Shown here in pieces: positions 58,139 through 64,000 of a DNA stretch of 64,000 bases (positions within the stretch are counted from its first letter, which is position 1; each line of letters starts with the position of its first letter). The notes under the pieces were generated by a model. It worked only from the letters and a program-made list of their open reading frames with translations, was not told the origin of the DNA and ran no database searches. The position numbers were made by a program, and so were the translations under genes. The stretch lies in contig NZ_JAPENY010000002.1 of assembly GCF_026341825.1 (NCBI RefSeq), positions 558,001 through 622,000 on the forward strand. The letters are read 5' to 3'. Source of the DNA: Streptomyces sp. NBC_00620 (GTDB lineage Bacteria > Actinomycetota > Actinomycetes > Streptomycetales > Streptomycetaceae).

Positions 58139-59821
58139 TCAGGCCAGCAGATCAATGCAGTCGAACGACGTGCCGGGGCTCAGGAACGCCGAGCCCGTCG
58201 AGCCGCTGACCACGTTCAGTTTCAGCACGTTGTACTGGCTGACATCTGTTTTCCACGCACTGGTAGGGACGTTGAAAACGAACGTCTGGTTGTTTCCCCG
58301 GTAGGAACCGGTGGTGAGCGAGCGCGTCGAAGGCTGTGTGGGGGCCGAAGGGATGGCCGACACCCAGTCGTTGACGCTCACGCGCGGACGGCCGTTGATG
58401 TACGCGTCCGTCACCCCGACGCGCAGGGTGTGCGCGGCGGCGGCCTGCGCCGCGGTCAGCTTGAAGTAGAGAAGGATGCCGTCGTTGACGTCCTTCCAGA
58501 TGTACGCCGGGAAGGACGCGGCCTCGCCGCCGCCGCCGATGGTGACGTTGCCCGTCCACTTGGCCGCTCGGGCGTCGGAGGGATGCGCGTACGTCATCAG
58601 CTCGGCGTTCTTGAACTCGCCGGGCGTGCCGTCCCAGTCGCCGAGCCGCCAGATGGTGCCCGCGCTGCTCGGATCGCTGCCGATGGTGAGGCTGTTCAGG
58701 GCCGTCGAGCCGCCCGCGGTCACCGTCACCTGGCGGGTGTGGACGGCGAGTTCACCCTTGAAGACCGTGAGGGTGTACGTCCCCGGCAGCATCCCCTTGC
58801 AGGAGAAGGCGCCCGTGCCGGCCGCGGCCTTCGCCCAGTACTGCGCGTCGGAGTTGGCGAAGCCCACCGTGTACGCGTACTTCGCGTCCATGCCCTTCAG
58901 GCCGACGCCCGCCACCTTGCCGCGGCCCGCCCTGCCCACCCAGCCGGTGATGCCGAGGCCGTCCACCCACGAGGTGTCGAGGTTCGCGTGGAACAGCGAC
59001 GAGGAGGGCGCGCCGCCGTCCGTGAAGTTGAGGACGTACGGGCCCTGCAGCCCGTAGCGCTCGGGCTCCGTCTGGGCCTGGTTGTAATGCAGGATCTCGT
59101 ACAGCGCCGCTCCGCCGTCGTTCGAGTGGCGCAGCAGCGAGCGGTAGAAGGGGCCGCCGGAGGCCTTCTCGTGATTGGAGCGGACCAGCCACAGGGCGGC
59201 CGAACCGGTGGTGAAACCGATGTGGTCGTAGTCGATGACGCGCTTGCCCGAGTAGTGCTTGGAGTGAGTCGTGCCGTCCGCGCGCCTGAAGACGTCACCG
59301 GCCTCGATGACCGAGTCCGAGGCCTCGATCCAGGAGTCCGGGCCCTCGTTGGGGAAGACCCCGGCCTTGAGGCGGACGATGAAGCGGGTCGCCGTGAAGG
59401 ACGCGTCGGCCTTGTCCGTCCACAGGTAGACGCTGTTCTGGCCGCTGCGGGCCGCGATCCACTGGGTGATCGAACCGTGCGCCACCTTCACAAGGATCGT
59501 CGACCCGGACAGCTTGATGGTCACGGTGGAGGCGCCGAGCCCGGACTCCACGTGCGAGTGCCTGCCGCCGTAGCCCTCGTACTCCTTGCCCTTGTAGGCC
59601 AGCGACGTGATGTCGCCGGTGGACTTGGAGACCTTGAGGACCAGCGAGGCTCCCGTGGTGATCACGTAGTTGGAGCCGTCGTCCGTGTAGCCGAAGGTCG
59701 CGGCGGACGCGGAGGAGAGGAGGCCGGCGCCCGCCGCGACCGCGGCGCCCGTTCCGGCCACGCCCACGGCTGACGCGGCGAGCAGGCGGCGCCGGGTGAG
59801 ATGTCTCTTGTGCGCGCTCAT
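58139..59821 (-). CDS. Secreted rhamnogalacturonan lyase, PL4
   Basis: 560 residues. Tat-type signal (LTRRRLLAASAVGVAGTG) ending ASA-AT near residue 41. Three domains as in PL4: N-terminal beta-sandwich (about 42-310) with DDGSNYVITTGASLVLKVSK, GGRHSHVESGLGASTV and the active-site region GKRVIDYDHIGFTTGSAALW; a fibronectin-III-like middle (GTGAFSCKGMLPGTYTLTVF); a C-terminal carbohydrate-binding-like jelly roll (LGDWDGTPGEFKNAELMTYA). It cuts the rhamnose-galacturonate backbone of RG-I. Works with the CE12 esterase. Divergent gap to the next gene (59822-59977) holds no clear terminator. Confidence 0.9.
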   Translation of the reverse strand: MSAHKRHLTRRRLLAASAVGVAGTGAAVAAGAGLLSSASAATFGYTDDGSNYVITTGASLVLKVSKSTGDITSLAYKGKEYEGYGGRHSHVESGLGASTVTIKLSGSTILVKVAHGSITQWIAARSGQNSVYLWTDKADASFTATRFIVRLKAGVFPNEGPDSWIEASDSVIEAGDVFRRADGTTHSKHYSGKRVIDYDHIGFTTGSAALWLVRSNHEKASGGPFYRSLLRHSNDGGAALYEILHYNQAQTEPERYGLQGPYVLNFTDGGAPSSSLFHANLDTSWVDGLGITGWVGRAGRGKVAGVGLKGMDAKYAYTVGFANSDAQYWAKAAAGTGAFSCKGMLPGTYTLTVFKGELAVHTRQVTVTAGGSTALNSLTIGSDPSSAGTIWRLGDWDGTPGEFKNAELMTYAHPSDARAAKWTGNVTIGGGGEAASFPAYIWKDVNDGILLYFKLTAAQAAAAHTLRVGVTDAYINGRPRVSVNDWVSAIPSAPTQPSTRSLTTGSYRGNNQTFVFNVPTSAWKTDVSQYNVLKLNVVSGSTGSAFLSPGTSFDCIDLLA

Positions 59822-59977
59822 GGGCGGTGCTCCGCCGTGCAGCGGCGGGGTACGCGCGGTTCAACTCGTGCAGTCATGAACCAGTGTTCCTTGAGTGGGA
59901 GGAGGGCCTTGCGTCTCCTGGTCGCCACTGCCGGGGAATGGGTTGCCGAGTCTTCCGGACTTCTTTACAGAAGTTCC

Positions 59978-60847
59978 CTACGAGTCGCCCTCCGCCGCGG
60001 AGTCCTCGGCCTGTGCAGCGAAGTCGCCCGCCACGTCCAGCTGTTGGTCCGCGGTCCCGGCGGTCGCCGCGTAGCTGTCGTCCTTGGCGTCGCGGCCGCC
60101 GCGGTCGTGGTCGTACTGGCCCGCGAACACCCACTCGCCGGGCCAGACCTTGTGGCCCGGCTTGAGCACCCAGGTGTAGACGAGGAAGCCGTCCTTCTCC
60201 ACGACCGTCGTCGCGAAGTCGTCCTCGGGCGCCGAACGCCAGGCGCCCGCGTTGGTGACCCCGCCGGTCTGCGCGACCTTCAACTCGATGGTGAGCGCGG
60301 TGAGTTGCTTCGAGGTCTTGAGGGTCACATTGCTCTGCGCCCAGAAATCGTTGCTGTGCGGGTCGACCGAGCCGTCGGACCACAGCGGCCCGTCCTCGCT
60401 GCCCGCGTCGGCCGAAAGGTCCGCGGCGGGCGCGGAGGTCTTCGGCGACGGGGTGGCCGACGGGGACGAACTCGGCGTCCGAGGCGGCTTCGACGCACCG
60501 GAACCGGTCGTGGGAGCGGGCGGGACCGGCGCGCGGCTCGTCGCGTCCGGCGACACCTCGGGCGTCGGTGAGACCGCGACGGTCTGCTGCGGGGGCTCGT
60601 CCTTCACGGCCGAGGCGACCGCGTAGCCGCCCACCGCGAGGACGCCGGCGACCGCGGCCGTGGCGCTCACGACCCTGGCCCAGCCGAACACCGGCGGACG
60701 CGTCGCGCGCCGCACGGGCCGGGCGTCCTCGCCCGCCATCCCGCGCTCGACCCGGGCCAGGATGCGCGCGCGGTCGGGCTCGTGCGCCTCGGCCGCCTCA
60801 CGCAGCCCGGCGCGCAGCTCGTCGTGCACGTCCTGCGCCTTCCTCAT
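59978..60847 (-). CDS. Membrane protein partner of the sigma factor at 60844
   Basis: 289 residues from the ATG at 60847, overlapping the sigma stop (ATGA). Cytoplasmic head of about 55 residues (DVHDELRAGLREAAEAHEPD, RARILARVERGM), one transmembrane helix (about 57-78), a long Pro/Ser/Thr linker (TSRAPVPPAPTTGSG...), and an extracellular C-terminal domain (WAQSNVTLKTSKQLTALTIE, GFLVYTWVLKPGHKVWPGEW). It is positioned as anti-sigma factor or sensor, and lacks the zinc anti-sigma motif. What the outer domain senses is unknown. Confidence 0.75.
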   Translation of the reverse strand: MRKAQDVHDELRAGLREAAEAHEPDRARILARVERGMAGEDARPVRRATRPPVFGWARVVSATAAVAGVLAVGGYAVASAVKDEPPQQTVAVSPTPEVSPDATSRAPVPPAPTTGSGASKPPRTPSSSPSATPSPKTSAPAADLSADAGSEDGPLWSDGSVDPHSNDFWAQSNVTLKTSKQLTALTIELKVAQTGGVTNAGAWRSAPEDDFATTVVEKDGFLVYTWVLKPGHKVWPGEWVFAGQYDHDRGGRDAKDDSYAATAGTADQQLDVAGDFAAQAEDSAAEGDS

Positions 60848-61413
60848 CGGTCCCTTCCTCCGGCTCCACCCGTCGTGGGCAGCACTCCCACGTGCACCCG
60901 CATCGGCGCCTCGTCGGTGCCGAGGAGCCGCTTCAGTTCGGCGATGCCCTTCGACGTCTGGCTCTTCACCGTACCGACCGAGATGCCGAGGGCCAGCGCG
61001 GTGTCCTTCTCCGAGAGGTCGAAAGCATGCCTCAGGACGACACACGCGCGCTTGCGGAACGGCAGTCTGCGCAGGGCGTCCTGGACATCCACCACGCCGG
61101 GTATGTCGGGGTTCTCGGTCTTGTCGTCGCGCTGCGACCAGAACAGGGTGATCCGCCGGCGCTCGCGCACCGCGCTGCGGATCCGGGTGCGGGCCAGGTT
61201 GGCGACGACGCCGCGCGCGTACGCCGCCGGATGGTCCGCCGCGCGCACCCGGTCCCAGCGGTGCCACAGCGCGAGCAGCGCGTCGGCCGCCAGATCGTCG
61301 GCGGCGTCCGGCTCGCCCGTCAACAGGTAAGCCAGGCGGGCCAGTTCGGCGTAGTGCCGCTCGAAGAAGGCGTGGAACTCCACGGAGGCGGCGTCGTCGA
61401 CGACAGTGCCCAC
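60844..61413 (-). CDS. SigE-family ECF sigma factor
   Basis: 189 residues from the GTG at 61413 (ribosome site GAGGAGAGG, 7 bases). An upstream in-frame ATG at 61533 would add a Pro/Ala-rich leader. Region 2: FHAFFERHYAELARLAYLLT, AADDLAADALLALWHRWDRV, AAYARGVVANLARTRIR. Region 4: LPFRKRACVVLRHAFDLSEK, then HTH ALGISVGTVKSQTSKGIAEL. The partner membrane protein overlaps its stop. It is the third sigma-plus-membrane pair in the window. Confidence 0.9.
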   Translation of the reverse strand: MGTVVDDAASVEFHAFFERHYAELARLAYLLTGEPDAADDLAADALLALWHRWDRVRAADHPAAYARGVVANLARTRIRSAVRERRRITLFWSQRDDKTENPDIPGVVDVQDALRRLPFRKRACVVLRHAFDLSEKDTALALGISVGTVKSQTSKGIAELKRLLGTDEAPMRVHVGVLPTTGGAGGRDR

Positions 61414-61576
61414 GGGACCTCTCCTCGCTGCGACTCCCGGCGCCGGTGAAGGCGCGTACGTATACGGCTCCCCTGTGTCACCCGTGAAGAAGTGGTGTGC
61501 CTGTGGGGCGAGATGCGAGAGCGTACCAGCCACTCGTACAGGACTTCGAACAACGTATGGCGGGCCGAACCCGATT

Positions 61577-61606
61577 CCGTAACACGGAGAAAACCTGAAA
61601 CAGGTT
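61577..61606. promoter_or_regulatory. Palindromes upstream of the NCS2 permease
   Basis: CCGT-AAC-ACGG (61577-61587) and AACCTG-AAA-CAGGTT (61592-61606) are two perfect short palindromes, about 65-95 bases before the ATG at 61670. They are candidate operators. No purine riboswitch structure was recognised in the leader. Confidence 0.4.
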
Positions 61607-61669
61607 CAACACGGGAACAATCCAGCCAGCATCCGCACACCCAGCACGCAGGCAACGAGGAGTATCGCC

Positions 61670-63121
61670 ATGTCCGATTCCCAGAAGGTGGCCGACCGGC
61701 CAAGTGCCGCGCCACCCCCGGCGAACAGCATCGACCAGTTCTTCAAGATCTCCGCCAGGGGCTCCACCTTCGGCCGTGAGATACGCGGCGGCTTCGCCAC
61801 GTTCTTCACGATGGCCTACATCCTTGTCCTGAATCCCATCATCCTGGGAAGCGCCAAGGACAAGTTCGGCCACCAGCTCGACACCGTCCAACTGACCACC
61901 GCCACCGCCCTGGTGGCCGCGGTCATGACGATCATCATGGGCGTCGGCGGCAACCTCCCGCTCGCGCTCGCCGCGGGCCTCGGCCTCAATGCGGTCGTCG
62001 CCTTCCAGATCGCCCCGCTGATGAGCTGGGACGACGCGATGGGCCTGATCGTCCTCGAAGGCCTGCTGATCTGCGTGCTGGTGGTGACGGGGCTGCGCGA
62101 AGCCGTCATGCACGCGATACCCCAGCCGATGAAGCAGGCGATCAGCGTCGGCATCGGCCTCTTCATCGCCTTCATCGGCTTCGTCGACGCCGGGTTCGTG
62201 ACCCGTATCCCGGACATCGCCCAGACCACCGTGCCGGTCCAGTTGGGTGGCACGGGCCTGCTCTCCGGGTGGCCGGTCCTCGTCTTCTGCCTCGGCGTGC
62301 TGCTGACCATCGGTCTGCTCGCGCGCAAGGTCAAGGGCGCGATCCTGATCAGCATCGTGAGCATGACGATCCTGGCGATCATCATCGACTCCATCGCCGA
62401 CATCAAGAGTTGGGGCCTGACCACACCGAAGGTCCCCGACGACATCGTGGCCTCACCGGACTTCGGCCTGCTCGGTCACTTCAGTCTGTTCGGCGCCTTC
62501 GGCGAGACCAGCGCGATCACCGTCGTGCTCCTTGTCTTCACCCTGGTCCTGTCCGACTTCTTCGACACCATGGGCACGGTCGTCGGCATCAGCGCCGAGG
62601 CGGGCCTCCTCGACGAGGAGGGCAAGGTGCCCAACCTCGGCCGCGTGCTGCTCATCGACGGCGCCGCCGCGGTCGCCGGCGGTGCGGCTTCGGCGTCCTC
62701 CTCGACCTCGTACATCGAGTCGGCGGCGGGTGTCGGCGAGGGCTCCCGCACCGGCTTCTCGAACCTGGTCACCGGCGGGCTCTTCGCGTTCGCGCTCTTC
62801 CTGACCCCGCTGCTCACGATCGTGCCGCTGCAGGCCGCGGCGCCCGCGCTCGTCGCGGTCGGCTTCCTGATGATGACCCAGGTCAAGCACATCGACTGGG
62901 ACAAGTACGAGGTCGCCATCCCCGCGTTCCTGACCATCGCGGTGATGCCGTTCACGTACTCGATCACCAACGGCATCGGCGCCGGGTTCCTGGCGTACGT
63001 CCTGATCAAGACCGTCCTCGGCAAGGCCAAGGAGGTGCACTGGCTGCTGTGGGGAGCCTCGGCGCTGTTCCTGGTGTACTTCGCGATCGACCCGCTCGAG
63101 CAGCTGTTCGGCGTGAAGTGA
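61670..63121 (+). CDS. NCS2-family purine (guanine/hypoxanthine) permease
   Basis: 483 residues, ribosome site GAGGAG. About 14 transmembrane helices of the AzgA branch: FFKISARGSTFGREIRGGFA, TFFTMAYILVLNPIILG, LALAAGLGLNAVVAFQI, and the substrate motif LSDFFDTMGTVVGISAEAGL; SASSSTSYIESAAGVGEGSR is the second conserved block. It imports guanine, hypoxanthine or adenine with protons. The final codons (FGVK) and stop are present three times in tandem in the DNA after the gene. Confidence 0.93.
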   Translation: MSDSQKVADRPSAAPPPANSIDQFFKISARGSTFGREIRGGFATFFTMAYILVLNPIILGSAKDKFGHQLDTVQLTTATALVAAVMTIIMGVGGNLPLALAAGLGLNAVVAFQIAPLMSWDDAMGLIVLEGLLICVLVVTGLREAVMHAIPQPMKQAISVGIGLFIAFIGFVDAGFVTRIPDIAQTTVPVQLGGTGLLSGWPVLVFCLGVLLTIGLLARKVKGAILISIVSMTILAIIIDSIADIKSWGLTTPKVPDDIVASPDFGLLGHFSLFGAFGETSAITVVLLVFTLVLSDFFDTMGTVVGISAEAGLLDEEGKVPNLGRVLLIDGAAAVAGGAASASSSTSYIESAAGVGEGSRTGFSNLVTGGLFAFALFLTPLLTIVPLQAAAPALVAVGFLMMTQVKHIDWDKYEVAIPAFLTIAVMPFTYSITNGIGAGFLAYVLIKTVLGKAKEVHWLLWGASALFLVYFAIDPLEQLFGVK

Positions 63122-63169
63122 CGCGCGTGCGGCGTGAAGTGACGCGCAAGTTCGGCGTGAAGTGACGCG
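63109..63169 (+). repeat. Triplicated gene end (17-bp unit with stop codon)
   Basis: CGGCGTGAAGTGACGCG occurs at 63109-63125, 63130-63146 and 63153-63169, 21 and 23 bases apart. The first covers the last codons and TGA of the NCS2 permease; the others are untranslated. A second case of a duplicated gene end in this window, after that at 34771. Confidence 0.93.
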
Positions 63170-63205
63170 AAGGGCCGCCCTCCAGGGGTGCGAGGGCGGC
63201 CCTTC
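63169..63205. terminator. Bidirectional terminator
   Basis: GAAGGGCCGCCCTC (63169-63182) pairs perfectly with GAGGGCGGCCCTTC (63192-63205), loop CAGGGGTGC. It serves the NCS2 permease and the convergent penicillin-binding protein gene. Confidence 0.88.
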
Positions 63206-63223
63206 CGTACACGTGGTGGCTGC

Positions 63224-64000
63224 TCAGTCCTTGAGCGCCGCCTGCATCATCGCCTTGGCCACCGGCGCCGCGAGGCCGTTGCCGCTGACCTCCGAGCGGG
63301 CCGCGTCCGACTGCTCGACCAGGACCGCCACGGCGACCTCCTTGTCGTTGGAGTCGGACTTCGCGTACGAGGTGAACCAGGCGTACGGCGTCTGGCTGTT
63401 GTTCTCGCCGTGCTGGGCAGTGCCGGTCTTGCCGCCCACGGTCGCGCCGGAGATCTGAGCGTTCGTGCCCGTGCCGTCCTCGACGACCGTCTGCATCGCG
63501 GACTGGAGCTGCTCGGCCGTGGAGGAGCTGACGATCTCCTTGCTCTCCGTGCTGTCGTCGTAGTTCGTCAGCACATTGCCGTCGGAGTCACTGGTCTGCG
63601 ACACCATGTGCGGCGTAACCAGCTTGCCGTCGTTCGCTATGGCGGCCGACACCATGGCCATCTGGAGCGGGGTCGCGGTCACATCGAACTGGCCGATGCC
63701 CGTGAGCGCGGTGGACGACTTGTCCATGTCGGAGGGATACACGCTGGTGTACGCCCGCACCGGCACGTCCTGCGACTCGTCGTTGAAGCCGAACTTCTCC
63801 GCCTGCGCCTTCAGCTTGTCCTGGCCCAGATCGACGGCCATCTTCGCGAAGACGTTGTTGCACGAGTACTGCAGCGCCACCCGGATCGAGGCGTTCTCGC
63901 AGGGCGCCGACGCGTTCTCGTTCGCCAGCTCCGTGGTCGTGTCCGGCAGCGTGTACGGGTTCGGGCTGTCCGTCTTGGCGTCCACGTCCGAGTACAGACC
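63224..64000 (-). CDS. Class B penicillin-binding protein (transpeptidase), C-terminal part
   Basis: At least 258 residues; the N-terminus lies beyond the right edge. The transpeptidase domain shows the SxN motif in LQYSCNNVFAKMAVDLGQDK and the KTG motif in ATVGGKTGTAQHGENNSQTP; the SxxK nucleophile motif is outside the window. FTSYAK and a GNGLAAPVAKAMMQAAL end match the PbpA/PBP2-type proteins of actinobacteria, which cross-link peptidoglycan and are usually encoded with rodA (ftsW family) and pknAB. No truncation or odd residue is seen in the visible part. Confidence 0.92.
   Translation of the reverse strand, partial: GLYSDVDAKTDSPNPYTLPDTTTELANENASAPCENASIRVALQYSCNNVFAKMAVDLGQDKLKAQAEKFGFNDESQDVPVRAYTSVYPSDMDKSSTALTGIGQFDVTATPLQMAMVSAAIANDGKLVTPHMVSQTSDSDGNVLTNYDDSTESKEIVSSSTAEQLQSAMQTVVEDGTGTNAQISGATVGGKTGTAQHGENNSQTPYAWFTSYAKSDSNDKEVAVAVLVEQSDAARSEVSGNGLAAPVAKAMMQAALKD

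Noticed and set aside
28595..59821. Secondary-metabolite gene cluster
   Set aside because: No polyketide, peptide, terpene or RiPP core enzyme is present; the genes are all sugar and polysaccharide functions.
63224..64000. Truncated penicillin-binding protein pseudogene
   Set aside because: The frame stays open to the window edge; the missing N-terminus is simply outside the window.

Overview
The window is about 64 kb of a very GC-rich actinobacterial chromosome, almost certainly Streptomyces. The signs are strong GC bias at third codon positions, many GTG starts, chains of genes overlapping by one to four bases (ATGA/GTGA), leaderless promoters, twin-arginine signal peptides, a CU044_5270-type sigma-factor partner, a rare TTA codon, and ABC sugar importers without their own ATPase. 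No phage, insertion sequence, CRISPR array or clear horizontally acquired island was seen.

Left part (1-15.5 kb), housekeeping and regulation. It holds the end of an SMR transporter with a TetR regulator, two ECF sigma factors each followed by a membrane protein, dapD and a dapA paralogue, a HAD protein, small unknown proteins, an ArsR/SRPBCC pair, a large secreted nuclease (minus strand), a 477-residue unknown protein, and a three-gene minus-strand unit. That unit is a trypsin-like protease, a free-standing copy of the protease's own N-terminal domain, and a 148-residue unknown protein.

Centre-left (15.7-28.3 kb). A Tat-exported PhoX-like phosphatase lies behind a good PHO-box candidate. 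Next comes the most unusual RNA region: three tandem Y RNA-like structures (17284-17678) directly upstream of a Ro60/Rsr (TROVE) gene. The outer two carry a circularly permuted tRNA-like module (T-arm, closed acceptor hairpin, D-arm) as in bacterial YrlA; the middle one is a short version without it. Then follow a leaderless GntR gene with an ACC deaminase gene, a two-domain TerD protein, and a polyol-type ABC importer, dehydrogenase and DeoR regulator.

Right part (28.6-59.8 kb), a pectin-utilisation locus. Divergent uronate dehydrogenase and 5-dehydro-4-deoxyglucarate dehydratase genes share matching promoters. After an interlude (MFS, oxidoreductase, mycothiol-type and MBL proteins) comes a long plus-strand run from 35756 to 53485. 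It encodes a GntR regulator, a DHDPS-family enzyme, an IlvD/Edd dehydratase (probably arabinonate), two ABC permeases, a Gfo/Idh/MocA oxidoreductase, a DUF6807/PmoA-like protein, GH43, a PL1-CE8 fusion, the ABC binding lipoprotein, a CE12 esterase, PL1, a tandem CE8-CE8 protein and PL9. A secreted acid phosphatase, a double-GH43 protein (minus), a second PL9 and a PL4 rhamnogalacturonan lyase (minus) complete it. Together they can demethylate and cleave homogalacturonan, deacetylate and cleave rhamnogalacturonan I, trim arabinan, import the products, and send uronate and probably arabinose to 2-oxoglutarate semialdehyde.

Right end (59.9-64 kb). A sigma factor with a membrane partner, an NCS2 purine permease with a triplicated 3' end, and the C-terminal part of a class B penicillin-binding protein that runs off the window. 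Product names rest on reading motifs and remembered family features; no database search was run.
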